Shown: in pieces, positions 1-8,473 of the stretch | How the letters are laid out: each line of letters starts with the position of its first letter | How positions within the stretch are numbered: position 1 is the stretch's first letter | The notes under the pieces: model-generated | What the model saw: the letters and a program-made list of their open reading frames with translations, nothing else | Told to the model about the DNA's origin: nothing | Database searches by the model: none | Source of the DNA: Hyphomicrobiales bacterium | Lineage (GTDB): Bacteria > Pseudomonadota > Alphaproteobacteria > Rhizobiales > Rhizobiaceae | DNA: 64,000 nucleotides | Direction of reading: 5' to 3' | Assembly: GCA_900468625.1 (NCBI GenBank) | Contig: UBUL01000039.1 | Span: forward strand, 170,642 to 234,641 | Made by a program: the position numbers and the translations under genes

Positions 1-1070
1 CTTTTGCCGGCTATCTGGTTTCCGGCTATGCGCTCGGAATTGCCGTCGGTGGACCTTTCCTGACCATGGCGACACGACGGGTTTCGCGCCGCACCATTCT
101 CCTTTCCCTGACGATCGTCTTCTGCTTGGGCCAAGTCGCTTGTGCGCTCGCTCCGGACTTCGCAGCCATGCTCTTCTTCCGCGTCGCGACCGCCATCGCT
201 CACGGCGCGTATTTCGGCATTGCCATGGTGGTTGCAGTCGGCCTCGTCCCGCAGGCGTTTCGAGGACGCGCGGTCTCCGTGATCCTCGCAGGCTTGACCG
301 TCTCGAATATTATCGGCGTCCCTGTCGGCGCGGCAATCGGTGGCCTTTGGGGATGGCGCACGACGTTTTGGGCAATGACCTTGGTCGGCGCCCTCGCTTT
401 GGTCGCGATATGGGCGCTGATCCCGCCGACGAAAGCCGAAGCTCAGCAATCCGGCAACCTGAGCCGCGAAGTGCGCGTTCTCGGCCGCCAGCAGGTCTGG
501 ACATCACTTATCATGATGCTCGCGCTGATGATCGGGCAAATGGTGCCGTTCACCTACATAACCCCGCTTTTGCGCGAAGTGACGGGTCTCGATGCCATGC
601 TCATTCCCTGGGTGCTCCTGCTCAATGGCGTCGGAGCAACACTGGGTGTTGTGATTGGCGGCCGGCTGTCGGACTGGAAACTGATGCCTTCGCTGATCGT
701 GCTGCTCGCCATTCAGGCCGCGATACTCGTCGCCCTTTACCTGGTGAGCCCCTATCCCTTGCTGATGAGCCTGACGATTTTCATTTGGGGTGCCCTCAAT
801 TTTGCGATCGGCACTCCCATCCAGGCCCGCATCCTGATGTGGACCGCCGATGCGCCGGGCCTTGCCTCCTCGCTCATCCCGTCGGGATTCAATATCGGCA
901 TTGCGATCGCGGCAAGCGTCGGCGCCGCTCTGCTCGAAAGTGGATATGGCTATCGCAGCTTGCCCGTGCTCGGCGCTGTCGCGCTTGCCTTGGCCTGCGT
1001 GGTTGCCATCCTCTCCGCGGCGCGCGAAAGGCGCAGCGGCGCCATCCCGCCGCACGCGGCTCTCACGTAA
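1..1070 (+). CDS. MFS efflux transporter, 5' end cut off by the window
   Basis: Drug:H+ antiporter-like member of the major facilitator superfamily, an inner-membrane exporter. The reading frame is open from base 3, before the first ATG at 66, and the residues read there (FAGYLVSGYALGIAVGGPFL) are the conserved end of MFS helix 2, so the true start lies upstream of the window and the gene is partial. The following TRRVSRRT is the cytoplasmic loop 2-3 motif typical of AraJ-like sugar/drug exporters. About ten hydrophobic segments follow and the frame ends with TAA at 1068-1070. The substrate cannot be read from sequence. The next gene is convergent, and no terminator hairpin is obvious in the gap. 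Confidence 0.88.
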   Translation, partial: FAGYLVSGYALGIAVGGPFLTMATRRVSRRTILLSLTIVFCLGQVACALAPDFAAMLFFRVATAIAHGAYFGIAMVVAVGLVPQAFRGRAVSVILAGLTVSNIIGVPVGAAIGGLWGWRTTFWAMTLVGALALVAIWALIPPTKAEAQQSGNLSREVRVLGRQQVWTSLIMMLALMIGQMVPFTYITPLLREVTGLDAMLIPWVLLLNGVGATLGVVIGGRLSDWKLMPSLIVLLAIQAAILVALYLVSPYPLLMSLTIFIWGALNFAIGTPIQARILMWTADAPGLASSLIPSGFNIGIAIAASVGAALLESGYGYRSLPVLGAVALALACVVAILSAARERRSGAIPPHAALT

Positions 1071-1192
1071 TTTCCAGATGCCTGCTCCGGGAATTGGCGC
1101 TTGGGATCAATCATATCCTCTGTCCGCTGGCCGGATTTGTTTCGATCAGGCGCGCCTCGTGTTCTCCTCTCACCCACCCGAGCCATAAAAAA

Positions 1193-1573
1193 CTATAGGC
1201 CGGCGTCGTAGCGCACCCGAGCGTCCTGAATGACATCCTGATTGGAATCAGCCCAGGTTACGAGCGCCATCACTGGGGCAAGCAACGTCCGTCCGACATC
1301 GGTCAGCTCATAGTCGACACGAGGCGGGATGGTGGGAAACAGCGATCTCTTCACCAGCCCGTCACGCTCCAGCCCGCGCAGGGTCAATGTCAGCATCCGT
1401 TGCGAGATACCATCAATACGGCGGCGCAACTGATTAAAACGGACAGGACCGCCCTTCAGCGTGGCAATGACGTACAAGCTCCACTTGTCGCCGACCAGAT
1501 CAAGGATTTCTCGGACCATCCGACAGTCGTAACCGTCGCCGGGGATAGGAAAATCGGTGTGACTGAGTGCCAT
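1193..1573 (-). CDS. HxlR-family winged-helix transcriptional regulator
   Basis: DNA-binding regulator of 126 residues, the usual length of the HxlR (MarR-like) family. The signature is an N-terminal Cys (residue 17, DGYDCRMVREIL) followed by LVGDKWSLYVIATL and FNQLRRRIDGISQRMLT, the winged-helix core. Family members respond to thiol-reactive or electrophilic compounds such as quinones, aldehydes and diamide, often through that Cys. It is divergent from an azoreductase gene 87 bases away, a pairing known for quinone-responsive HxlR/YodB-type regulators, so it probably represses azoR and itself. The target is inferred from the neighbourhood only. Confidence 0.85.
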   Translation of the reverse strand: MALSHTDFPIPGDGYDCRMVREILDLVGDKWSLYVIATLKGGPVRFNQLRRRIDGISQRMLTLTLRGLERDGLVKRSLFPTIPPRVDYELTDVGRTLLAPVMALVTWADSNQDVIQDARVRYDAGL

Positions 1574-1608
1574 GAATGTGCCTTCTTGCGGGAATTGTCC
1601 TGGTTACC

Positions 1609-1631
1609 ATAATAGTGTCAGTAACTATTAT
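1609..1631. promoter_or_regulatory. Candidate HxlR operator (8-bp inverted repeat)
   Basis: ATAATAGT at 1609-1616 and ACTATTAT at 1624-1631 form a perfect inverted repeat with a 7-base spacer, in the middle of the 87-base gap between the divergent HxlR regulator and azoreductase genes. Position and symmetry fit a dimeric repressor site. Binding itself is inferred. Confidence 0.5.
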
Positions 1632-1660
1632 TTACCACCAGACACCCGCAGGGAGCAATC

Positions 1661-2278
1661 ATGACCAGCATTCTACTCGTAACCTCAAGCCCACGCGGCG
1701 CTGAGGGCCTGTCCACTCGTTTTGCAACGGAAATCGCGGAAGGGCTCAAAGCCCGCTCCGGCGGCACGATCACCGTCCGCGATCTGGCGACAAACCCGCT
1801 GCAGCACATTGCGCCGGCCTATATCAACGGCCGCGCGATACCATCGGAGAGCCGCACGCCTGAACAGGCCGAAGCCGTCGCGCTCGCCGAAGCACTGATC
1901 GATGAACTGCGTCATGCCGACACCGTCGTCATTGGGTCCAGCATGATCAACTTCGGGCCATCCTCTCTGCTCAAGGCCTGGTTCGATCACATCATCTGGC
2001 CGGGCGTGACCTTCGGTTACGGAGAAGATGGCCCTAAAGGATTGCTGTCCAATAAGAAGGTTTATCTGGTAACGGCAACGGGTGGCGTGTTCTCCACCGG
2101 AAATTATGCGCCGCTTGATTTCCAGGCGGGATACTTGCGCCATCTGCTCGGCTTCATCGGCCTGACCGACGTGGAACTCATACGTGTCGAAGGCACCGTC
2201 TTCGGCCCGGATGCCGCAAATGCTGCCATTGCCGCCACCGAAGCCCAGGTTCGCGAAGTGCTCGAACGCGCCGCATAG
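1661..2278 (+). CDS. azoR: FMN-dependent NADH-azoreductase
   Basis: Flavodoxin-fold quinone/azo reductase of 205 residues that uses NADH and FMN to reduce azo dyes and quinones by two electrons. The N-terminus (MTSILLVTSSPRGAEGLSTRFA) carries the SSPRG loop that holds the FMN phosphate. The segment around residues 95-115 (SMINFGPSSLLKAWFDHI) matches the conserved active-site segment of AzoR/AcpD proteins, usually written PMYNF-x-IPS-x-LK-x-WID. TATGGVFS is the second flavin-contacting loop. GGGAG precedes the ATG by a few bases. The divergent HxlR regulator suggests induction by electrophiles. The natural substrate is more likely a quinone than an azo dye. Confidence 0.9.
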   Translation: MTSILLVTSSPRGAEGLSTRFATEIAEGLKARSGGTITVRDLATNPLQHIAPAYINGRAIPSESRTPEQAEAVALAEALIDELRHADTVVIGSSMINFGPSSLLKAWFDHIIWPGVTFGYGEDGPKGLLSNKKVYLVTATGGVFSTGNYAPLDFQAGYLRHLLGFIGLTDVELIRVEGTVFGPDAANAAIAATEAQVREVLERAA

Positions 2279-2365
2279 GGAGCAAGAACAACGTTACGGA
2301 CTGCAACGTGGCCGGAAACGACTGCGCCAGTGTGTGAGAAATCCCCGGATGGATCGGAGCGCGGC

Positions 2366-3586
2366 TCAGACAATCAGCCCTTTCATCGGCAGGACATGAT
2401 CGGATCCGGGGAAGACATCCCGCGTCAATACGGCCGGCGATGCTCCGAGCAGATCGACCGCAATGCCCTTGGCGACGGCGCGCAGGTCCGTGGTGGCGGC
2501 AAGATCGCGGCCGTCGCGCAATTGCGCCTGCTTGAGACCGGGCCAATCGGCAATCACCCGGCCGCCCTTGATCGCGCCGCCGGCGAGGAAGGCGGTGGTT
2601 CCGGTTCCGTGGTCCGTGCCCTGCGTGCCGTTGACCTGCGCCGTGCGGCCGAATTCGGTCGCAACGAAGATCGCGGTATCCTTCCATGCAGGACCAAGCT
2701 CCTGCTGGAACGCGGCAAAGGAATTGTCGAGCCCGACGAGAAGCTTGTTCAGCCGATCCACCTCGCCGGCGTGGGTATCCCATCCTTCGAAGGCCAACGC
2801 TGCGACGCGGGGACCATCGTCCTGTGCCAACAGCCGGGCTGCGCCTCTCGCCATCTGTTCCATACCCGTGGGGTCGCCGGGGCCGCCTCTCGCCTTGACG
2901 TCGAGACCGGCGGCGATCTTGCCGGTCGAAATGCCCTCGGCGAGAATTTTCGCAAAAAGCGGATCGGTGTGATTGTAGAGATCCATCAGGCGCGGCGGTA
3001 GATCGTCGCTGACCGGCTGCAGGTTGGATGGCGACCAGCCAAGCACCGGCGCCTTGCCGCGAATGACAAGCGGCGCGTTGGCGCCAATGGACAATCCGCG
3101 GATCGCCGATGCGCCCGGAGAAACCTTGTCGCCCTTCGGCAGGCCCTCCAGCATCCGGTTCAGCCAGCCGGAATCGACGCGGCCGGGCATTTCGTAGCCA
3201 GATTCCAGCACATCCTGACCGTCGAAATGGGACCGGTCGCGGTAGGGCGTGGCGCTGGCATGCACGACGGCCGCCTGCCCTGCACGATAGAGCCGGTTGA
3301 AGTTCGGCATCGAGGGATGCAGCGCAAAGAAGCTGTCGAGCGGAAGAGCCGCCTGCGGGCCGCTCGTCGTCATGGCGATCGACTGCCGCAGCGTCTGATA
3401 ATCGGGATCGCCGACAGGCGGAACGGCCGTCAAGCCATCAAGCGCACCGCGCAGGATGATGGTGATGAAGCGCGGGTCGCGTCCGCCGGCGGCATGGGCA
3501 AAGCGCGGGATGAAAGCCCAGGCGAACAAGGCGCCGGAAGCGCCAAGCACGGCACGGCGGGTGGGGGTCATGAGTTCGCAGGTCAT
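2366..3586 (-). CDS. DUF1501 family secreted protein (Tat signal)
   Basis: Protein of 406 residues of the DUF1501 family, a domain with alkaline-phosphatase/sulfatase-like features and no firmly assigned activity. The N-terminus has a twin-arginine signal: TPTRRAVLGA (Arg10-Arg11), a hydrophobic stretch, and a likely cleavage after AHA near residue 32, so export in folded form is expected. Family marks include FITIILRGALDGL, the HASATPYRDRSHFDGQD segment and VATEFGRTAQVNGTQGTDHGTG near the C-terminus. The gene starts 2 bases after the stop of the DUF1800 gene, so the two are co-translated. An alternative start is Met6 (3571). DUF1501 and DUF1800 genes are known partners across bacteria; their joint role is unknown. 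Confidence 0.88.
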   Translation of the reverse strand: MTCELMTPTRRAVLGASGALFAWAFIPRFAHAAGGRDPRFITIILRGALDGLTAVPPVGDPDYQTLRQSIAMTTSGPQAALPLDSFFALHPSMPNFNRLYRAGQAAVVHASATPYRDRSHFDGQDVLESGYEMPGRVDSGWLNRMLEGLPKGDKVSPGASAIRGLSIGANAPLVIRGKAPVLGWSPSNLQPVSDDLPPRLMDLYNHTDPLFAKILAEGISTGKIAAGLDVKARGGPGDPTGMEQMARGAARLLAQDDGPRVAALAFEGWDTHAGEVDRLNKLLVGLDNSFAAFQQELGPAWKDTAIFVATEFGRTAQVNGTQGTDHGTGTTAFLAGGAIKGGRVIADWPGLKQAQLRDGRDLAATTDLRAVAKGIAVDLLGASPAVLTRDVFPGSDHVLPMKGLIV

Positions 3587-3588
3587 GG

Positions 3589-5151
3589 TCAGCGCCTTTG
3601 AAATTCGGGGGAAAGATAGGCGATCGTCAGGCCCTGCTTGCGGGTCTCCGCGCGCGATACGGCCTGCAGCGTCTCACTCGAAAGAAGCGGCCCCAGGCTG
3701 TCGGAAACGAAACTGCGCGGATCGACCTGGGGCGGCACCGCATTCGCAATCATATTGGCAACATCCATGCGCATGCTGAGACTCTCGCTGGATGCCCAGG
3801 CATCGACTGTGTCGGCAAAGCCGTTGGGGCCGGCAGGCGCCCAAAAGGGCTGGCCCATGGCGGTCAAGGCGCCGAGAATGACATTCGGCTTCGGCGTCTC
3901 GCCGCTTGCCCTCAGAAGTGCCGCCATGAATTCGAGCGGCGAGCGAACCTTCGACAATGTCGGGTTCCAGGCCTCTTCGGAACCGACGAGGGCGCGATAG
4001 ACGGCCGAGAGATCGCCATCCGTCTTGCTGAAGGTGGCGGCGACAGTCTGCACCAGCGACGGCGGTGGCGTGTCGGCAACGAAATGCCGGACGAGCTTGG
4101 TGGCGATATGCTGGGCCGTCGCCGGATGGCGGGCGAGATCGCGCAAGGCTTCCCGCCCCTGCCCCACGCCGTTGTCGGCATAGGTGAGACCGAGCAGCGT
4201 CTGGTCGCCAGGCTCATGAGCACCCGCATTGAAGACGAACGTGCCGGGTGCCCCGAGCCTGCCTTCGGCGCCTGCCACCGTCCAACCGGTGATGATCTTG
4301 GCAAGCGTCGTCACATCGGTCTGCGTATAGCCGCCGTTGACGCCGAGGGTGTGCAGCTCCAGCGTCTCGCGGGCGAGATTTTCGTTGAGGCCGCGCTTCT
4401 TGTTGGCGTTCGCCTTTGAGTTCGGTCCGATCGATTGCTGATTGTCGAGATAGCCAAGCATGGCCGGATGGGTCTCGACGGCGAGCAGCATATCCGCGAA
4501 ACGCCCGAAGACATGCGGCCGGATGGCCTCGCGCTCGAAAGCGCCGGCAGCGATATGAACCTCTTCGTTCTTTGAGATTGCAACCGCGAAATGGTTTGCC
4601 CAGAACATGGCAAGCCGCTCGCCGAAGCCGATCAAGGGCTGGCGGATGGTGCCATTGAAGCGGGCATCCGCCTCGGCTAACAGGATCTGCTGCGGAAGAT
4701 AGGGCATTTGCTGCATTTGCGGCTTGTCGGCCGTTTTCCCAGCCGCCACCGCCATGGCCTGATTGTTCGACTGAGACTGATTGGCCGCCTGGGCTGGCAT
4801 CGCTTGATTGCTCGGCTGTTCCGCCATCATGGCACCCGAGGACTGCACCGGCGGCTTCTGCGGCTGTTGCGGTCCCTGCATCGGCTTGTCTTGCGCCGCG
4901 GCGGCGACGGCGGTCGCGGCCTGCTGCCTGGCTTCCTTGCGCTGCTCCTGGAATACGTGGAGAGAAACGAGAAGATCGGCCGTGGATTGGAGCAGCGGTC
5001 CGACCGGAACCGGGACGTAGCGTTCGGTGATTTCTTCCATCAAAGCCCCGCGCGGGTCCGACACGATCGACGCGGTGCCGTTGCGATCTGCCCCCAGCCC
5101 AAACCGGGAAAGGGCAAGCGCGGCATAAACATCATTCGACTGCTGAGCCAT
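3589..5151 (-). CDS. DUF1800 family protein
   Basis: Protein of 520 residues of the DUF1800 family, usually found with DUF1501. I chose the ATG at 5151 (MAQQSNDVYAALALSRFGLGAD) because GGAG lies just upstream and the family begins with this A-x-R-x-x-x-G segment; the frame is open to 5220. A Gln/Ala/Pro-rich, low-complexity insert (about residues 85-150) interrupts the N-terminal part. Conserved features follow: MFWANHFAV, LDNQQSIGPNSKAN-KKRGLNENLARE-LELHTLGVNGGYTQ-DV, and SFVSDSLGPLLS near the end. No clear signal peptide was seen. Function is unknown. It lies in a minus-strand unit with an ECF sigma factor, so it may be an effector of an envelope stress response. Confidence 0.87.
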   Translation of the reverse strand: MAQQSNDVYAALALSRFGLGADRNGTASIVSDPRGALMEEITERYVPVPVGPLLQSTADLLVSLHVFQEQRKEARQQAATAVAAAAQDKPMQGPQQPQKPPVQSSGAMMAEQPSNQAMPAQAANQSQSNNQAMAVAAGKTADKPQMQQMPYLPQQILLAEADARFNGTIRQPLIGFGERLAMFWANHFAVAISKNEEVHIAAGAFEREAIRPHVFGRFADMLLAVETHPAMLGYLDNQQSIGPNSKANANKKRGLNENLARETLELHTLGVNGGYTQTDVTTLAKIITGWTVAGAEGRLGAPGTFVFNAGAHEPGDQTLLGLTYADNGVGQGREALRDLARHPATAQHIATKLVRHFVADTPPPSLVQTVAATFSKTDGDLSAVYRALVGSEEAWNPTLSKVRSPLEFMAALLRASGETPKPNVILGALTAMGQPFWAPAGPNGFADTVDAWASSESLSMRMDVANMIANAVPPQVDPRSFVSDSLGPLLSSETLQAVSRAETRKQGLTIAYLSPEFQRR

Positions 5152-5226
5152 GGTCCTGCCAACTCCTGCATCTAACACATCTTTTAAACGTGAGCGCCCG
5201 TCCGATCCGTCGGTCGGCAAGTGTGA

Positions 5227-5676
5227 TCATTTTGTGGCGCCAGCCTTCGGCATGCTGCGGCGGATAAGGCTTTCGGCAAGCGCCCGACGCTCGTCGTAGG
5301 AAAGCGTTGCCGCGAAATCCACCGCGCGCTGCTCCAGCTTCGCTCTCAAGGCGATATCGGCATCGCGTGCCCTTGCCAGAGCAGCCGACAGAGCCTCCTT
5401 GTCCAATGTCGGTTGACCCAGAAGGGAGGCGGCATCGACCTTGGCCTGCTGAGCCTCAAGAATGGTCTGGCGATCGCCCTTACGTGCCTCGTTGAGTGCC
5501 GCGCGCAAAGCCTTCCTCTGAACTGATGGCAATTGCTCGCCGGCAAGCGGCATCATCCCGGCGCGCGCCTGCGTCTTGCGGATCCACGTCAGCCCGCCGC
5601 CGGCCAACGCTCCGATCAGGAATGTGTTCAACACCAGCAGAGATATTACCACTATTCGAAAGCTGCGATCCGTCAT
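5227..5676 (-). CDS. Membrane-anchored periplasmic sensor-like protein (CnrX/Spy-like)
   Basis: Small protein of 149 residues. I chose the ATG at 5676 (MTDRSFRIVVISLLVLNTFL) because upstream codons of the open frame are antisense-like and this ATG overlaps the previous stop by 4 bases. One transmembrane helix (about residues 7-28, ending GGGLTW) is followed by a charged, helical periplasmic part with RKALRAALNEARKGDRQTILEAQQ and FAATLSYDERRALAESLIRRS. This layout is that of the heavy-metal-resistance/periplasmic sensor family (CnrX, Spy/CpxP relatives). The His/Met metal ligands of CnrX are not evident. It probably works with the adjacent anti-sigma-like protein and ECF sigma factor. Confidence 0.72.
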   Translation of the reverse strand: MTDRSFRIVVISLLVLNTFLIGALAGGGLTWIRKTQARAGMMPLAGEQLPSVQRKALRAALNEARKGDRQTILEAQQAKVDAASLLGQPTLDKEALSAALARARDADIALRAKLEQRAVDFAATLSYDERRALAESLIRRSMPKAGATK

Positions 5677-6122
5677 TGGCTGTCCTGAACTATGCCTGCG
5701 TCCGGCCCGATATCGCCAAACATGGTTGCGGTTCCGTCGGAAACGATTGTGGCATCGGATGTGAGATTGGGCGCGAGCACGGCGATGGCGATGCTGCCGG
5801 CAAGCGCGCCGGCTATGCCGACCCCCACCAGGCCGATGCCGGCCGAACCGAAGCGGAACCAGTTTCGGACCGTCAGACGACGCACGAGCTTTGCGAGAAT
5901 CCGGTCTTCCAATCGCGCATGGCGAGGCTGCACGACGTAGGTATCGAGCAACGCATCCAGATCGGCGGCACGTGCAAGCATTCCGGCGGCAGCAGGGCTC
6001 TTTGCAAAATTGCGCGCATCCGCACGTTCGGCCTGCGGCCAACGGCCGATATCGCCGCCATAGGTGGCGGTCAATTCTTCAAACCGCTCGGCATTCATCG
6101 GACCCGCGATATTCTCAACCAT
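5673..6122 (-). CDS. Putative anti-sigma factor, single-pass membrane protein
   Basis: Protein of 149 residues encoded directly after an ECF sigma factor and overlapping it by 8 bases, the usual place for an anti-sigma factor. The N-terminal half is soluble and acidic (FEELTATYGGDIGRWPQAERADARNF). A long hydrophobic segment near residues 92-118 (GSAGIGLVGVGIAGALAGSIAIAVLA) is the membrane anchor, and a short tail follows. There is no zinc-binding HxxxCxxC anti-sigma motif. The role is inferred from position and topology only. Confidence 0.65.
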   Translation of the reverse strand: MVENIAGPMNAERFEELTATYGGDIGRWPQAERADARNFAKSPAAAGMLARAADLDALLDTYVVQPRHARLEDRILAKLVRRLTVRNWFRFGSAGIGLVGVGIAGALAGSIAIAVLAPNLTSDATIVSDGTATMFGDIGPDAGIVQDSQ

Positions 6123-6687
6123 CGCCCTGCTCCTTCAGCAAAAGCACCTGCAACGAGCGCCTTCCACGCGCAAGCAAGCTCTCCAGCGCATCGACGCTGA
6201 CATCCATGATCTCAGCCGCCTCGGCGTTCGACAGCGCCTGATAGTAAACAAGAATGATCGCCTCGCGCTGCCGCGGCGCGATCATCTGCATGGCCCGTTC
6301 CACACGCCGCGATGGATCGTCCTCGTTCATCAAACCCGCGTCCGGCGCCGGCCCTTCATATTCGATGTCGGGCGGATGCTCGGCAAGAACGTCCTTGCGC
6401 CGCCTTAGGCGATCGTAGCAGAGGTTGATCGCAACGCGGTGCACCCAGGTGCTGAAGCGGGCATTGCGCTGGCGCCAACCGCCGGCGTTTCGCCAGACCT
6501 TCATGAACGTCTCTTGCGCCACATCCTCTGCTTCGGTCGCATCGCCGAGCAGGCGGGTCGCCACGGCCATTATGCGCGGCAACTGCCGGGATACCATCGC
6601 ACGCATTGCCGGAACGTCGCCTGCCGCGATGCGCCCGAGCAGATCCTCATCCGGGTCGCCACTCTTGGGCGCGCGATCCCACTTCAT
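6115..6687 (-). CDS. ECF-type RNA polymerase sigma factor
   Basis: Sigma-70 family group 4 (ECF) factor of 190 residues, taking the ATG at 6687 (MKWDRAPKSGDPDEDLLG); the open frame runs on to 6768. Region 2 shows DATEAEDVAQETFMKVWRN and FSTWVHRVAINLCYDRLRRRK, the core-binding and -10-melting helices. Region 4 shows APRQREAIILVYYQALSNAEAAEIMDVSVDALESLLARGRRSL, the -35-binding helix-turn-helix. It heads the unit anti-sigma, sensor-like, DUF1800, DUF1501 and probably drives it. A trusted promoter for this sigma factor could not be identified by eye upstream. Confidence 0.9.
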   Translation of the reverse strand: MKWDRAPKSGDPDEDLLGRIAAGDVPAMRAMVSRQLPRIMAVATRLLGDATEAEDVAQETFMKVWRNAGGWRQRNARFSTWVHRVAINLCYDRLRRRKDVLAEHPPDIEYEGPAPDAGLMNEDDPSRRVERAMQMIAPRQREAIILVYYQALSNAEAAEIMDVSVDALESLLARGRRSLQVLLLKEQGDG

Positions 6688-7110
6688 CGACAACCGCCAC
6701 CGTTCCGGTTTCGTGCGATACCGGCACAACGCGGCCGCCTCGGCCCCTTGGCCGGCAAGCGGCGCCAATCGGATCGCAGCATCTCGGTCAGCGTATCATC
6801 CTTCGACGTCAAACACAGGTTTACATTGATTGAACGGCGCACCCGCCGAAATCCGTCGCCATAACTTCAAGAATTTCAGATTTTCTTTTCAGGGCCTGCA
6901 GCATAATTGCTTAATTCAGCATCGATTTAAGGAATCATGCAGTAGATTTAAAGGGTTACAGCAACCTTTGCGCGCTACGTGGACGCGGCGCTGTAAGGCC
7001 GATCTCGCCACGCGAACGAAAAGAGCCGGCTCACCTGATCGAGAGATCAAAACCTCTTCCGTCCAGGCTGCCGGCACTTCGCATGATCGAATGCGAACCT
7101 TCATGTCCGA
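6688..7110. other. Intergenic region, no gene seen
   Basis: About 420 bases between the start of the ECF sigma gene and the end of the EF-hand gene. Short open frames here lack ribosome binding sites and family similarity. An AT-richer stretch at about 6865-6960 is unlike the GC-rich surroundings, and the promoter of the sigma-factor operon should be in this gap. I found no convincing hairpin or operator. Confidence 0.4.
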
Positions 7111-7974
7111 TCAGAGCGTCAACAGGTCGCTTGTCGTCTGATCCTGGTCATTTGCCGTATAGAAGCTGCTCAAATCCGGCATCTGCAATTGCTGCGGTCG
7201 CTGAGCCTTCATGGCCGATTCGAACTGGCTTTGCGTCAGCGGGCCGGAACCGGACGTATCGAGACTGTTGAACAACGCCGTTGCCTGGTCCTCGCTCACA
7301 TTCGACGGGCGAGCGGCAACGAATTCGGCTTGAGTGACGCCGCCGTCGCCGTTGGTGTCCATGGAGGAAAACGCGCTGGCAAGTTCATCGTCGCTCATTT
7401 GGGCGCCGGAATGGGCATGATGATGCCCGTGCCGTCCTGACTGCATGGCTTTGGCAAGCTGCGCTTCGGTCAGCGAACCGGTCTTGTTGCTGTCGAAGCT
7501 TTCGAACAGTTTCTGCGCCTGGGCTTCGGTGACATCCGCCGGACGGGCGGCCACGAATTCCGCCTCGCTGATACTGCCGTCGCCATTGGCGTCCATGGCG
7601 CTGATCATATCGCTCTGCGTGCTGTTCTGGCTTCCGTTTGCAGAGGTCTGCTGGGCTGCCGACGCACTGCCGGTTGCGGATGCCTGCTGGGTACTCGACG
7701 TGGAGTCGTTGGAATCACCATCCGAATTCGGGGTCGAGCCATTGCTGCCGCCGTTGGCCTGCAGGTTGAGAATGATGTTCATAAGCTGTGCGATGAGCTG
7801 CTGAGCTGCAGCCATCTGAGCCTGATCGTTCGACGAGGGCGATGACGAGTTGACGCCGGAAGAGTTGCCGGACGAACTGTCGGACAGCAGCGACGAAATG
7901 GAATCGTCCGTAATCGAACGAGACGTCCGATACTGGTAATAATTGCTGGATGAGATCGAAGAGATGCTCGTCAT
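7111..7974 (-). CDS. Four-EF-hand calcium-binding protein with Ser-rich N-terminus
   Basis: Protein of 287 residues from the ATG at 7974, which follows GGAGG by four bases; the frame is open to 8037. Residues 1-120 are rich in Ser, Asn, Gln and Thr and have no signal peptide. Two repeats 78 residues apart follow, each with a pair of EF-hands. Loops 1 (D128-A-N-G-D-G-S-I-S-E-A-E139) and 3 (D206-T-N-G-D-G-G-V-T-Q-A-E217) are canonical. Loops 2 (161-172) and 4 (239-250) end in Gln and lack the bidentate Glu. A His-rich linker (HGHHHAH, 182-188) joins the repeats. The layout recalls Rhizobium calsymin and Xanthomonas XopAW-type proteins, so export without a Sec signal is possible but unproven. 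Confidence 0.82.
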   Translation of the reverse strand: MTSISSISSSNYYQYRTSRSITDDSISSLLSDSSSGNSSGVNSSSPSSNDQAQMAAAQQLIAQLMNIILNLQANGGSNGSTPNSDGDSNDSTSSTQQASATGSASAAQQTSANGSQNSTQSDMISAMDANGDGSISEAEFVAARPADVTEAQAQKLFESFDSNKTGSLTEAQLAKAMQSGRHGHHHAHSGAQMSDDELASAFSSMDTNGDGGVTQAEFVAARPSNVSEDQATALFNSLDTSGSGPLTQSQFESAMKAQRPQQLQMPDLSSFYTANDQDQTTSDLLTL

Positions 7975-8473
7975 GGGGCCTCCAGATACGAGCGTTGAGA
8001 GGAACTCCGATGGCTTACGCGTACGCGGCTTGAACACAATTGTCGTCAGGCCTCACCGCAAAAGGGGTAAAGGATGTGACGGCATGCTATCGACATGTGT
8101 GGATGGAACAGCAACCACCCAAGATCAAATGCACCTTGCGCCCCAACTTGGCCTATGCATCATCTTCGGAACAGGTAGACCTGAGATCGTATCGCCTGTT
8201 CAGGTTGCCGTCACGGCTACCTTCGCATCCGCACACTTTCGATTTTCACTTCCCAACGCGGAGGAAACTGCACAAGGAAACTTGCGCGTGGCTTATAGGT
8301 GCTTGACGAATACATCCCGTTGCGATTTTCTCTCCCGATTTTCAGGGGGCATAAATTCCGCCATTCTGTTGTGCACTACTGGTATTGGAGGGCCGGTAGT
8401 GGCAGCATCGATGGAAAGGGAAAAGCAAAAGAAGAGGGGCACAGCGTGGCAATCTGTTTCTGTGGAGACGTGA
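7975..8473. other. Intergenic region between EF-hand gene and TetR gene
   Basis: About 500 bases without a supported gene. The one long open frame through it lacks a ribosome binding site and resembles no family. Promoters for the two divergent genes must lie here. The only clear structure is the palindrome at 8374-8401 close to the TetR gene. Confidence 0.4.
8374..8401. promoter_or_regulatory. Candidate TetR operator
   Basis: CACTACTGG (8374-8382) and CCGGTAGTG (8393-8401) are inverted repeats with one mismatch and a 10-base spacer, about 70 bases before the TetR start. A 28-bp span fits a TetR-family site. Autoregulation is inferred. Confidence 0.4.

Noticed and set aside
7943..8473. 176-residue plus-strand open frame before the TetR gene
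   Set aside because: No ribosome binding site, no domain, and it overlaps the start region of the EF-hand gene and the candidate operator.
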